64,000 nt of DNA from Dipylidium caninum (taxonomy: Eukaryota; Platyhelminthes; Cestoda; Cyclophyllidea; Dipylidiidae): contig QEYB01000991.1 in assembly GCA_017562135.1 (NCBI GenBank), forward strand, positions 124,001-188,000, in the 5' to 3' direction. Under the pieces are notes generated by a model. The model had not been told where the DNA came from. It searched no databases and saw nothing but the letters and a program-made list of their open reading frames with translations. Shown one piece after another: positions 12,501 through 25,680 of this stretch. The translations under genes were made by a program, and so were the position numbers. How positions within the stretch are numbered: position 1 is the first letter of the stretch; the number at the start of each line of letters is the position of its first letter.

Positions 12501-15500
12501 ATCATAAGAGGAACATGTCTGATGGCACAATTGGCGAGGTTGATGACGAAATTGGGCTTGGTGACCATGGTCCGGCGAAGGACAAGATCATCCGAGGTCG
12601 CAGAGAGACTGTCGAGGAGGAGTGAAAGACACGTAACAGGGGCAGATGTGGTGGCAGTGGAACTGCTGCTACCGGAGGCGGGGGCGATTGCGGATTCAAC
12701 AACGTTCTGGAGACTTGTGAAGCAGTCCGATGAACGAACCATCGTCTGTGGAAGAGAAATGAGACGTTGCACGGTGTTACAATTGTACGCTTAAACCAGA
12801 AACCTATGATGTAGCAATTTGTAAAATGATAGACACTAAAGCCCTAATTACTAATAATATATATACTTTTTCATGATTTGCATTATCAAACCCCCTTCGG
12901 TTAGTGACAGCGCCCTTGAAGGATATTATTAGGTTGACTTCAAAAGTAACTTTATTAATAGAGAGAATCCCATTAAAAAGGCGTAATCCAACGGGAAGTA
13001 ATATTACGAATTCATACAAAATGAATGAGAGCACCAAACATGATAAACTAGATTTTCGAACGAAACACACTGTAAGAATAAAAACGTCTCAGCTATTCTA
13101 AAAAATAATAATTGGAAAATGTGAACTAAGTAGTTCGTACCACTAGCTGCCCACACAAGTTATGCAACTTAAAACGGTGGTGGTGGAGAAAAGTCGATCG
13201 CTGACAAGATTACCACAAAAATCTAACTAAAAGTAGAGGCTTTAAAATTATTCATTAATCGGATAAACACAGGTTAGACAGAGCTAGAACAATGAAATGA
13301 TGCGGTTATCCTCCTATACAGAGTAGATAGGAAACCTGCAAATGGTCTGATTAGACAAAAGTAAGTTTGGGACTTAAGAATAGACAATTTTCCATAACTT
13401 AATCGGCCGTAATTAGTTCACATACTGCTGCAACTTGGCCACCTCTAACTAACTGCTTAAACACAGCGTCTTCAGAGGAATCGAGAATTGCCAAAAAATT
13501 CAAGAGAGTAGATATAAGAATTAAAATTGAAAACGACATTATTACCAAACAATAACCCGATTTTTGTGCTTCATATACCCTTATCGAGGCCTCGAAAAAC
13601 TAGATAATACTGAAATAAACTTGAGATCAACTCAAATCAAATCATTATTGCCAATTCGGAAAAAAAGTAAAAACACTGTTCCCAACTCTACGACCTAAAA
13701 ACATATGGCGCATATCCGAAAACTGATATTTAATGCTGCGAAAGAATGCGCCATACTAGATTCGCAAATACGTGAAAATGGGTATCGATTCAATACAGGT
13801 TTACCATGAAAAAAAAACTAACCAGAAATCGAGGACTCTTCGTAATATTCTCGAGAATCTTTGCAGTGGCCGCTACTGTCTGTGTAGCAAAGCAGTCGCC
13901 AAGCGAACGCTGCTGCGCCGATGGAATCGCCAATTTCACCGGCGAAAGGGAAGAAAAAGAGGGGCCAGTTGTCGCTACAGGGAGCCCGAGGGCATCGGAA
14001 AGGCAAGTAGCTAGGGCGGATAGAAGGACGGCAGGCCCTGGATGCGTGAGCAGACCCTCACGCCCACTGGCCTCGCAGGACATCAACGAGATCAAATCGC
14101 ACGCAGAGCATTGAAGTAGGCCCAACAGATGACGCAATTGCAACTGTTGTCTGGTGACGGTTCTAAACCAAAAAGATAGGGCCGGTTAACCCTTAATCAC
14201 ACCCTACAGAATACCGACTAAGAGGATTAACTGTTAAAATATTTATTACCCTCTCCTACCAACCTCATTTTAAATTAAAGGTACTATGAAAAGTAAAGTA
14301 ATGATTACTTTAGAAGTTGATTAATAGCTGTACCATAGCACATACCAGCAAGAAGTGTCATGAGGCAAAAGTATGACTACTAACCCACAAGTTTAAATCT
14401 ATTATGACATCTTTTAAAATCCTAATTTCAGTGTCAACTTTCATTCATAGGCCAATTCGAAGAGAACAAACTTTTTCTAACTGCTCGACTATAAACGACG
14501 ATTTCAGTCTGTAATTTAAACCATGAAAAAAATCTCACCCCAATTGTCATCATGAGTCATACCTACCTAAGCTTCGACAAGGCCACCTAGAATTTTGGTG
14601 ACTTACAAATTCCTGAGAAATAACCCTACTCAATTTGAGTCCCTGAATTTAAAATTAGAAAGCCATCTAAACAATAACTCTTTAGTCAGACCTATAAAGG
14701 TTTACCAAATGTAACTGTCAGCCAAACTAGTATCTGGAGAATATGAAGTCTTACTCGGATGCGACGCTCTGAGTGGGGGGAAGTTGGGCATACGAAGGTG
14801 AGACTTTGAGACAGTCAACGAGAAGAACAGAAAAAAGCTGAGGCATGGTTTCTACCAGGAGACGTTGATTTTCCCCACAATCACGAGCCAATTGGTAGCA
14901 CACGGTAATAAGACTCAGAAGATGATCCAAAATGGCCAAAATGTCTTCCGCACTGTAATTTGACATGGATGTTTCGGTTGTAGTGCCCTCCGGTCGGCGA
15001 AATAGTCTCACCACACAGGAAGCATCAAAACGCTAATGGAAGAAGGGTTTTGTAAAACTCGGCAAGGAGTAAGAAGCTATGGTTTACACAGTTTCTAGTA
15101 TGAAAGTTATGGTGAAGTGTTAGCGTGTTGTTAATCATATAAAGAAATGATAAACAGTATTTCCCGCTAGAAAAAACCACAAGTGCGTATGATAAAGCCC
15201 ATCGGTCTGATATAGCGAAAGTTAAACAAAAGAAAAAGCACCAAGCAAAAAAGAAGCGTAATGAAACTTAACAAAATCCGTGAGTACAGATTGATCACGA
15301 AAACTTCCAAAAAATGGAACGTTAGTGAAACAAATATAGACTTCTAGGTGCGCCCATTTCTACCGGTTTTGAATTGAGTAAAATTAATGATGATTTTAAC
15401 CAGTCAAGAAACAGCGGAGTAACTCAGACAAACACAAAAAAATTTACCGTCATTTGTGATTCCAGCATTGTGAATCCACTCCTAACTCGAAAGTAAGACT

Positions 15501-17058
15501 GCAATTTCGCTAGCGTAGCAATCTCACTTGTAACTGCTCCATTAAGATCATCTTTAGACGACGAACTCAAAGAAGCCCTTGCTTTGCCTTTACTCTTTTT
15601 CTTCTTACGATTCCTGCCAGTCTTCGACTGTATCTGATCATCATTTGGAGGAGCCATAGTCTCTACATTCTTCGTCTCCTCTTCACTTTCTATGCCATTT
15701 ACGGCAACGGAGAGATTAGCAGCCACATTTGCAGCACTTAGCAACGCTGCCATCTGCCGTAAAGTTGAGGTGTACTGACGCAGTTCTCTGCCGGATGTAG
15801 TGGCCTCAGTTATCAACCGAAGGAAGCGTTCCCTGAAAATAAGATAATGAAAATAGTTCGGAAAGAAAACTGAATTAAAAATAGGGAAAAAACTCACTCT
15901 GTCGACTTAAGAAGCATTCTATCGCAATTGCCAGAAAGAGAAAGTTGACTAGAGGATTGAGAATCTAGGCTTTCAGCGGCAATAGCAGCTTTAACTTGAG
16001 CCACACACTCGAGTAAAAATGGCGGCCATTCATCAAAGTCAGGATCAGGAACAACGGCAGTTGCGGGATGGCGAGAGAAAGCATGAAATGTCCTGGCATC
16101 AATGTAGGCGCGTAAGGCCTCATGCGGTCGCCGCAACACGAGCAGAGCCTTTCCACGACGAAGGCATGCTTTTGCTACCTGCTGATTTATCTCACGAGCA
16201 GCATTTGCATCCTCACCAATATCGGTTGGGGTTGTTTTTGGTTCCGACGGAAGAATTCGAAGTACGAGGTCGCAATCTGCAAGAGCCAGCTCGGGGTGAC
16301 CAGCACGTAGATATGCCTTTAATTAACAAGTCAGAAAATGAGCTAAGCGAAAAACCAAAGATGATAATTATAACAATACATTACCTATAATAATTAAAAC
16401 CCCAAGATAACTGTAAATGAAGTTATTCTGTAATGAGGCAAAAAATTTAGAAATAACTTCACTACATACCAAAGCGCGGTTGTTGTAGAGAATCGCCCAA
16501 TCACGGCAAGCATCAATAGCTTTGGTGTACATCTTGATGGCGTTTTCCATGTCTCCAACTTTGAAATACTCATTTGCCTGTTTTTTAAAATCCTCTGCTC
16601 TGATACGATTTCTTGCTCGACGTTTAGAACGTTCGGCAGCATCAGCTGCAACTTGAGCCTTGAAGACCTCTACCGACATTTGCTCGGGACCGGAACCATT
16701 CGAGATAAGATTTACAGAGTGGTCTAAATATGAAACATCAAAGCGATTTCAAACCGCAAAAATATTAAAAAGGGGAAGCAATAATTAATATAATGAGCCA
16801 CACGAGATACCTTGTGAGGCGTTGTCGGGGCGTTTATTGATATGTGTTTTGTCGCTAGAGGTCCGCGTATTAGCTAAAACATAGTTGACAAAAAAGTAGC
16901 TTACAGGAGTTAATCTTTTGCAGGAGTTCATCAGCATCTTGAATGGCCTTTTCAGACACGTTTGTGTCAGAACATGAAAATTTGCTGATGATTTCATTCA
17001 CTTTGTCGACATCTGCTAACCTGGCGTAGTCGTCATCAGTCAATCGATAGTCAGCCAT
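9574..17058 (-). CDS. TTC12: TTC12 orthologue (TPR and ARM-repeat protein, dynein-arm assembly)
   Basis: TTC12 is a cytoplasmic TPR/ARM protein required in other animals for assembly of ciliary dynein arms. Ten exons were resolved, all with GT-AG sites and compatible phases: 17058-16905 (ATG; MADYRLTDDDYARL), 16723-16470, 16316-15898, 15832-15448, 15032-14755, 14162-13823 (or to 13805), 12745-12492, 12415-12211, 11031-10669 and 9747-9574 (stop TAG). The order matches the family: an acidic N terminus, the AERSKRRARNRI helix, TPRs (FKKQANEYFKVGDMENAIKM, ILYNNRALV, then GHPELALADCDLVL), and a C-terminal ARM-like region (SLAANACLILEACVDDTVL, NASCVIARLSLASH). The predicted length is about 940 residues, longer than the roughly 700 of vertebrate TTC12. 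Part of the excess is a Lys/Ser-rich linker in exon 4 (NRKKKKSKGKARAS). The acceptor at 11031 is weak, so a missed exon between 11032 and 12210 is possible. Nothing else is evident in introns of 1 kb or more. Confidence 0.93.
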
Positions 17059-19479
17059 CGTATGAAGCTAGGAGCTCATACCACTACCCGACGGCAACCA
17101 ACAATATACTGCGTTATCTTGAAAGAACCCCAAAACAAATCGTCTTGCCCGAAACAATAAAACAAATCATCCATCGATAGAAAATGTATGTTAAAGCTTG
17201 CCCATAAAACCACTACATTTAAATTGCACTTTGTCAAAATTTAAAGGATTGCTACGAGGTATAAATTTAGGCTAATGCCAAAATTTGGTCTATATTATGA
17301 CTAACCTACTTTTTATATATCCAGATCCGTCCGTTATCCTTGCACCAGATCACGTGCTCCAACCAAACTAGTTCAATTTATAATCGACACAATAAGCTAC
17401 ATTTTTTGGAATTCACAGGAGATTTACGCTTTTTAAAAATTAATCCTTGGCGCAATTCTGGCGTCAAGGCAACAATGCGTGTTGTTTTAAGTGACCGATT
17501 GTGTAAATTGGGATTAGCAGCAGTTTTTAGAATTGTCTATGTGTAAGATGATGTGTATGCTTTTCAATAATCTATTTGTGCTCCACCATTTTGATGCCTA
17601 CAGTTTGCACTATCGAGCCGCATTACTGTGTTACGCTTTTTTAACCTTTTATTTTTCACCGCATTTTATTGCAGACAGACTGTGCTCCTCCTTAATTTCG
17701 ATTTTTGATCATTTAACGCTGTTCAATGAATGCGCAATCTGCCTCTATGTAGTGCATGAGTTACTGACTAACACCTGGGAAAATACATTGCGTTTTAATT
17801 GATGTCCTATAAATTTTTTATGCGGTGTGTTTTTCCGGTTCTCATCTGATATTTCCTAAGATGGCGAAGTCTCTCTGTTGATAAATGTAAACAGTTCATC
17901 TTGTAACGACAATGGGTTTTTAACCACAACTTTGCACGTTGTTCGGAAGCATGTCTTAATTAGTGTAGGCTTCTGGCTGCGCCTCCAATAGATTAGAATG
18001 CACTTTAGTATCTACGATAATTCCTGTTCTTTAACACATAAAATATGTACTACATTCGTGTTCCGCCGACTGTTCTTTTATATGTGTGCTTATTGTTCCA
18101 TATATCCTTTTCCAGTCGTCGTGTATTGTTAATTTCTTTAAATGCCTGTTCCGTCGTGGTTGTCTGACACTTGGTCTCGGTTCACGTTGGAATTTGGTTA
18201 ATTATTATCTAGATTATATTAGCTAATGACAACTTTCCTTTTGATAAAGATACCCAAGTGATCATAATCTCATAATGCTACTTGTCATAATCTAGATGTA
18301 TTCCTTTGCCACTTTACGGAGTGTCTTTATGTTGTTCTTATCTTTAATGAAATAATAAGTAGGCCAGTTACAGAATGCTTTCTAACTAGAATATAGTAAA
18401 TTAGTGATTACACAAAGAAAAAAGCTTTTATCAAAACACTTTTAGTCGAGATAGGAAATTGTTATTTAATATAGTCTTATTTTTGCTGATATATATATCC
18501 AATAACTAGTGTGTCCTATGAATATCCAGAGTTTATTACTTTGCAAATACGAATGGAATGCCCATATTTATGGGCTTTTTGCAACAACCTTTGTTAAAAA
18601 TATACATAACGCAAATACCGTCCATTTGGCAAATGTGAAAGTCTCTTTCCCTATTTGATGTTCGATGCTCCGGACACTGAGTGATCGGAATGCATTCATT
18701 TGCAATGACTTATGATTTCGTAAAATAAGGTAATGAATTCTTAAAATCCTTACCCTCTTAATACTATGGGCATTTAGCAAGAATTACGAATCCCAAATGC
18801 TTTCTTCTTTACCTAATCTAAAAAGCTGCGGTTAAATGCTCGACGGGCTTGTGATACAAGTCACATATTTCTATAGATATTAAAGAGGGATTTTCATTCT
18901 AGTCTGAAATATAGAAGGAAGTATTGCGTTTAAGGTTCGATTCAGCTCTAGAAATATTTCACCTGAAAAATAAAGTTGGGCTGAAGAAGACGCTCCCTTT
19001 GCTATACAAATGCCAATAAACATGGCCGACAATTAGTTTGCAAACGGACTAAACAAAGAGTTTTTCAAAGGATAGGAATGCTTATTTTCCATATATAACG
19101 GCTTTCTCAGACGCGACATTCGCTGTCAGAACAATCACAGTACTCTTCGAATACCTTAACGCCAATGTGTTCGATATAAGAGATCTTATGGTAGAGTACA
19201 CTTTTCACTCACTCCCACGGCTATGATTCGAGATTATTGAATTTCGGAGTAAAGAAAAAATAGTTGTTTCATGCTAGGTGGATGTTTCTCGATCCCACAT
19301 GGCTGTATTTCTCTTCTTCATGGAAACAGAGATAGTTTCGTAACAAAATTTTAGCGTTGAAAGTTAATTTATGGGATCACCTACGGTTAAGTGAAGTGGT
19401 AGAATATTAGAACATTCGCATACAGATCAAGCTTCGTGATAAATCGGACATAAAGCTAAAACCTCGTTTACGGTTTCAG
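17059..19479. other. TTC12 upstream region, AT-rich, no supported gene
   Basis: This AT-rich stretch lies upstream of the TTC12 start codon and should contain its promoter. Open frames are short and lack family signals. One possible plus-strand exon begins after ctttctcag at about 19109 and has two open frames. It could belong to the candidate plus-strand gene that follows, but its phase does not fit the next proposed exon. I see no RNA gene. Confidence 0.5.
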
Positions 19480-20075
19480 CGATTTTGAGTGCCAAACGCA
19501 GTAGGGCAACATCACTGCGCAAAATACGTTCACTTTTAAGAATTATTGAGGGTAGGGACTTTAACGTCAATTTCACTTGGTCTTCTTCTAGTTAGAACCC
19601 TTCTGAAATTGTTCGCTTGGGGATGATGGTGAGGCAACACTGCATCGTGATGGCCGACCCAACCACGGAATCTTTCTCGTCTAAACAGTCAGCTTCCTTC
19701 GTGAATATTTCCTCAGGGAGTTGTATTTCAGTAGACACAAGCATCACTGGCACCAGCACGAGCAGCAGTGATTCGGGTGAAAAAACTCTCAATTCAGATT
19801 GCACCAGCCTTTATATCTACACAGGAGGTCAAATGCAACGCAAGTTCTTCCCCAGTGACGAAGAGGACGAGGACTGGAGCATAAGCGAAAATGCCACCTC
19901 TGGTGTAGTCCATTTCGCTCACAAAGAGCAGTTGCTGGAAACACCCCAAATTTCCACCTATCGTCTCATGACAGCGCTGGACTTCTGGTTGCGGGAGGTT
20001 CGAGTACACACTGAACTCGAATCTCCCACTCCCCTGATCAACAAACCCTTGACTCCGTCTTCATCATGTACATAG
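19480..20075 (+). CDS. Candidate plus-strand gene end: short spliced exons plus overlapping 151-codon ORF
   Basis: Not recognised. Two signals overlap. First, a possible 72-nt exon (19480-19551), after cggtttcag and before a gtaggg donor, is open only in phase 1. It would splice across a 40-nt intron to 19592 and stop at TGA 19624-19626, giving a Leu/Lys/Arg-rich tail (VRTLLKLFAWG). Second, an ORF starts at ATG 19623, overlapping that stop as ATGA, and runs to TAG 20073-20075. It is Ser/Thr-rich with an acidic cluster (FFPSDEEDEDW) and a C-terminal segment YRLMTALDFWLREVRVH. The longer ORF looks protein-like in composition, but I cannot tie it to any family or prove which frame is used. Seen directly: the frames and splice-like signals. 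Inferred: that they belong to one gene. Confidence 0.38.
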
Positions 20076-20810
20076 ACTAAGAGGACGTGACACTTCTTCC
20101 TTTCGTGTAAATTTCCTCTTCGCTGTTAGTGCAAATACATGCACGAAATAACGGCCGTTTTGGCTACTGCTGAAAGACTGAATAATGCACAAGATGTGTA
20201 CATCTATCGTCCCCTTAGAGTTTACATTTAGGCGAATTTATCGAGTTATATAAAGAAGCATGCAAATTTCAAGGACTTAGTCAGTTAGCTAGCATACAAA
20301 TTGCACCTACAATTTATCCGTCATTGAAATAGCCAAGTCCCCCTTTCAAGCCTGAGGGTTTTCAGGCAGGATGCTTGCACACTGACCAGTAGGGCGGGGT
20401 GAGGAATCGCGTGGACAAGTTTCGAGGTTAGTAGCCTCGACGGCGCAACAATATGACAGGCGATGATCGGAAGCGCAGGAGCACCAGCACCTTGGTGGTT
20501 GCAGAAATTCCTCTCTCCAATTCAGCTTGTACCCGAAATGGTCTTTTTTCGTCACTGCTCCAGCGGTGTCTAATTGTCACAAGAGACTGTGTTCCTGCAT
20601 CACTTTTGTGCACTTCTAGAGGCAACGCGCGAAACTGCCTGTCGTCTCTGAGGTATGTGGCGTCAAGACAATCAGAAATATTCCTCTGTGTGCATACATT
20701 TTTAATCAGTCATATGCAGCACTACCTTAGGTGGCAACAAACGCCCAGTTGAATCTGTTCACTTATTAATCGCAGTGGGTTGTGGACAGCCGCCCTCCAG
20801 ACTGCATGTG

Positions 20811-20880
20811 CTCGGCCGAGGGGCCGTGGCCCCCTGCAAGCCCCCATGGGTGCTTGCAGGGAGGCGGGGCGCAGCGCCCC
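20811..20880. repeat. Cluster of four adjacent palindromes
   Basis: Four inverted repeats lie almost end to end in 70 bases: CTCGGCCGAG (20811-20820, perfect); GGGGCC-GT-GGCCCC (about 20820-20833); a 30-bp near-perfect palindrome (20832-20861) with arms CCCTGCAAGC / GCTTGCAGGG around CCCCATGGGT; and GGGGCGC-A-GCGCCCC (20866-20880). The stretch is strongly GC-rich compared with its surroundings. It could be a fold-back element, part of a short interspersed repeat, or a structured transcript. No coding frame explains it. Confidence 0.85.
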
Positions 20881-22094
20881 ACACTGGATCCACAAGAAGG
20901 TCCCAGTTTCGCAGTACCGAAAACGATTTCCCTTTCACTGGAGGTAGTCCAGAGGCTAGGAATCCGATCTAAAAAGTATGTGATGAGCACGTTGGATGGT
21001 GCAACACACTCCTTCCCGGAGTGTTTTTTTCAGTGAGAAAAAGACCTCTATTTTCTCGCCGCTAGGGAAATAAAAAGCGGTTTTTGTGAACAAAGAAATA
21101 CAAGTGCTTCCAGTGAGCAGAAATGTGTCTGACCGCACCGTTGACTCTCGTCTCCTCTCCGCCTCAATTCCCCTAATTCCATCCAACTCTAAATGTCAAC
21201 CCAGATTAAAGTAGTTTCACTTGGGACGAAGCAAAGGCAAAATTTTCAGGATTCCTGCACAACAACAAATAAATTCCTGCGTGAGCATTAAATGGCTGTG
21301 AAATGCAATTCGCGACTATCACGTCAGCGGCGATATTTTAAATCGTGCACATGGACATGGAATTTTTGGCCAGTGCCATTTTACTATCTCTTTAAATATA
21401 TGTGCGACTTAAAAAGTCACTCCTGTTGTTAATGCCCCACTGCACTACTTAGACTAACATTAATTGGAGTTTCAAAAGGAAACTAAGACTGAGATCTTAA
21501 GAATTGCAGAAAAAATGTTCCCCAACTTATTTCCCTGCCAGTGGACAAAAACGATGTGGAGACTTCCCCACTCGCCCCGGCGCAGAATGACCACGCAATT
21601 TTGAGGTCGACTTTGGGAAATTTCGGGCTCTGCGACGATTCGAACCCTCCCCTGAGGCATCTTAAGTCTGAATAAGGCAGTGGCGGTTGCTTCTGCCACA
21701 AAGAACGACCCGAGTGTGCCTACAGGCCACGCTGCCGTGCCTCAGGTGGTCAGGAATCGAGAAGCACGGTTAGCGGGCGCTAAAACACACAGGCGACTGC
21801 GTCTCAAGTCGCAATTCACTTGGTCTTAACTGCGAGTCGTTCCCTGAGACAAAGGTTGGCCTCTTGAGGCTTTTCTTGCATCACTTAAACCATCCAAATT
21901 TGTGAGCGAGAAAATGAAACGAGATGCGCTACCACTTCACGAAATGTCTTTGTCGGACCTCCTGAACTTCTCCGTCCCAATAATAGACTTCCCTCCCATT
22001 CGACCGGTTTGAATTCAACCCAAATTGTGTTAATTGGAGATCAACTCTCAATTACGTTGTGTCCTCTGCGTAACTAGATGTGACAATGACACCA

Positions 22095-22130
22095 TCATGG
22101 AGGAAAGGAGTCTCATGGAGGAAAGGAGTC
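22095..22130. repeat. 18-bp perfect tandem duplication followed by GA-rich tract
   Basis: The unit TCATGGAGGAAAGGAGTC occurs twice head to tail (22095-22112 and 22113-22130). A GA-rich tract with a short (GA)n run follows to about 22172. This looks like simple slippage or segmental duplication in noncoding DNA. Confidence 0.9.
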
Positions 22131-25100
22131 CGGGTGAGGACAGAGCGAGAGAGAGAGAGGGAGAGCGGGAAGGACGTTAATAATTAAAAAATTCCATGAC
22201 AACCGAGCGGGCATGTTGGACGCGTGGACAGAACGAGGTTGTGGAAGCAATGCGATTTTACGACGCTGTAGTCACTGACCAGCGCATTCTGAGTCCACCA
22301 CTTTCTCCTCTCCTCCCTTAAGAATGATTGATGGATCCAAATTATTCGTTGCTAAGGCATGCTCAAAAGGACTTGGGGATAAATGCCCGAGAGAGGGAGA
22401 AAGAGAGGTAGAAATAAAATAAAACGAGTGTTCTACCAAAATCCTTTGGGAAACTTAAAATTCTGGTTCATTAAAACGCTACGAGTTCCCTGTCGGACAT
22501 GTGCATGAAGGTAGTTTTCACCCTCCCCCGAAGTCTCCTCCTTTTGCCTTCAATTACGTAGATTCGCCAAATGGAAGATTTTTGCATATCTTGATTTGAA
22601 ACACTCCCAACTTCGAAGGGGATTTCTTGCCCTCCAGTAATTGGGTACCATGAATTCATCGAATTTAAGTCGTTTTCGACAAAAGTAATTGCTTATAATA
22701 TACCCAAACACACATGTTAGTTCAAATGTCTTTTGCTTTGATTAACAGCGTCTAGACCAGTCTTCGGCCGTTGTGACGGGGGGCGGGCGGGCGGGGGGAC
22801 GATTGGGGAAGACAGGAATGTGTCGCTTTTAATTGTACACGAATCCATCGCGACAAGACTCCTTCCTCTTCCCCTGCGTCCATCTGTGAGTCGAATGCCT
22901 CCGGACACTTCAATTTTGCATTTAACCAGGGGAGATCTTCGGTCCGCTCCGAGGACGATGGACATCTTGTGGGGTCCCATCAGTGCAGTCATTGCCGTTT
23001 ATCTAATGCCCTCTAAACTTTTATTCGTCCAACCGAATGCCACCTTCAGTCTTCGTCCTTGGGCAAGTTAGGAAGCCGAGGCGGCTTTTTAAATTGAATC
23101 CTTTTGTGGCTTATCAAGTAATTGTAGCGTGAGAATAAGGGAGGAATAATTTATCCTCAGGGCAAATGCGACTTCTCCTCAGTGAAACTCCTATTGTTTA
23201 GAACAATCGCTCGAAATCCTTCTTCAAGTGCTGGCGCTGTCTAAAGACCAGAGGTCGACTTCAGTGACCTCGCGGAGTAGCGATTTAGGAACGTGGAGCA
23301 ACCTTCCGCCTCCACAAGTGGACGCAGTAACTTGTTAAACATGCTTCTGCCAGCAGGTTGCATTAAACACGGGAATAGAAGCTGAGTTACTTTTTTTTCC
23401 CGTGATGTGGGTGACCTCATAAGACGAGGAGACACTTCGGATGTCAAACGGAATCACTGTGGCCCTTTCGGGAATCTGACGTGCCACTTTATGAACTGTT
23501 TTGGAAGTTTTAGGGAGGCCTTAACGACGAACATGCATTTGTTTAAAATTCACTAGCATTACTGCGTTGAGGAATGGAGGGAAGGTGTAATTCTCCTCGT
23601 CACGCGAGTTATGTCCAAAATGTCGCACCGTAGTAACAAAGGAAGTAAGGCGAGCTGGTTCTTTGCCTGACTCGCCCAAAAAGGCTTCCTACGCTGCTCC
23701 CTGATACCTTTGTAATATCACCTATCTTCTGGAAGCAATTTCTTGCCTTCTCCTGCCTCCTTCCGCGATGCCCCACCCTGCATTGCCCAGCAAAAAGGTA
23801 TTTTTCACCCCCCAATCAACTGTCTTCTTCCAGTTGGGGTGGCAGGGCTTGCAGAAGTTGCTTCATTTAGAAGGCGTCTCTATTGCTGGTGTTGGTCTTG
23901 TTGCCCATTTTCTTCGGGTATAACGGTGGCGGTGGTGGACGAAACATAATCACTTTCTACCACCCCTGATGTCCGATCACGGCTGTTTTGCCCATCATTT
24001 ACCCGGTCTTGCTGCCATTTTGGGCTTTCATTTCACCTTCATTATCAAATAATCCACATTCCCTAGGCCTACTGAGGTTCGAGGCCATGGACAATTGGCT
24101 TAACATTTCCATTTGTTTTGCGACTTATCTTAAAAACTGGGCAAAGAGGCTGAGGTTCCACCATAATCTGATTCTTCTCCCAGCAAAAAACCACCTACTG
24201 CCTCGCTGCACTCACCTTGGCAATCCAACTTAATGCGTTTGGCCAAGTAAGTGAGGAGAAAATACCTCGCGTATTTATATTATTCACAGAAGTGTGGGCG
24301 AAAAGTTGGCAAAGTAAGGCTTTTTGAACCACCTCCTGCTTTCCGATCTCCTCTACTTCGACTTATTCTTCTTCCCATCGCCATTAGTTCGTGCAGTTGG
24401 GAACACTGGAGAGAGGCTTCCCAGTAGCTGATTTCAACAATTTCCTGGAAGCTTGTCACCGAAGAAGTGTCCTTTTAGCGAGAAATTCTAACTATCTGTG
24501 CCTTTCTTCTCTCCATTACTTACGACTCGCATAACCTGACATTTCATTGTTCGTCTCAAAAAGGCGAAGTCCCTTCACGCCCGGGGCGTCTTTGTCCTCG
24601 GACAACCCAGAGGCGTTCACCCTGTCAGCCGTGATGATGCGATGGAGAGGGAAACCGGTGATCGACACATCAAATTCTTATCTGAATTGTCAGAGAAATT
24701 TAATTGCCAGCTTTCATTCGAACGGAGGATGCGCTTTAGAAACCAAATTACATAATGACTTCGCCGGAGAAGACTCATTTGCATAAACTCATCGAAGGGA
24801 TAGTTAACTGCGAGTAGCCTACTTTGACTGTTGTTGCCGCGAGCTGCGGTGTCTACGCTTAAGAGAGTTTGGTCGGAACGACGGGGAAATTTGCGAGGTG
24901 TCCCCCGAGTCGGGACACCAATGCCTTTGGGAGGAGGGCATTTCACCCGGTCCCATGGCCCCGCCCGGGTCCATTGCGTCGGCCGGAAGCAGGTGGCCGC
25001 CCAGCGATGCGACCGAGGGCCTGCGCAATTAGCATCCTCTCGGCCGCTTTAATTGCGGCGGCGTTTAGTCAGTGATCGCAACCAACTTCCCAATACGCCA

Positions 25101-25656
25101 CAACAGCCCCACAACCAACTGTCACAGGCCCGAAAGGAATGGGGGCAGTTATTCCTCGCGGGAAACACTAAACGCTGCTTTTATGATGTAAAATGCAACC
25201 TGCTATAGGCATTAGTTCTGCGCCGAAAAGGGCTATTTATAGAGTGTTCGTCGAAGCTCTCCTCGACATTCTCGGGCTGTTACACGTAGGCAGTCGTCCG
25301 CCAGCGGCCACACTCCCCTCCAGCACAGGGGTTAAAAAAAACGTAATTTCTTCCAGCATCCAGCCACTTTCATCTTCCACACTAACATCTGCATCCGCGA
25401 TATTCGACTTCTTCTTCAACTCGACGCCTCTTGGCAGTCTACCGGGTGATCGGCAGTCCGTTCGTCGGATATGCATGTAGGTCTTAAACGCCACTTTGGC
25501 GTCTTACGAGAAGTTCTGGGGTGGAGGAGCAGACGAGAGTTCGCTTGTCAGTCAAAACCCATGGGGGTCGGACTTGCAAGGGCCAGCAGCGGCGCGGGGC
25601 TTGCCTGCATTGTGGATACGAAGGATGCGAGGTAAGGCTGCTGTGCTCTGAAATGT

Positions 25657-25680
25657 CACAATCGCACAATCGCACAATCG
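25657..25680. repeat. Three-copy 8-bp tandem repeat
   Basis: The unit CACAATCG is repeated three times without interruption. It lies in a region with no supported gene. Confidence 0.9.

Noticed and set aside
21600..21720. tRNA-like B box (ggttcgaatc) with upstream cttaagat resembling tRNA-Leu on the minus strand
   Set aside because: The anticodon and acceptor stems do not pair, so a functional tRNA is not supported; at most a degraded tRNA-derived fragment.
24819..25075. Overlapping ORFs on both strands with high GC
   Set aside because: Three frames are open together because of GC bias; none shows domain-like sequence.
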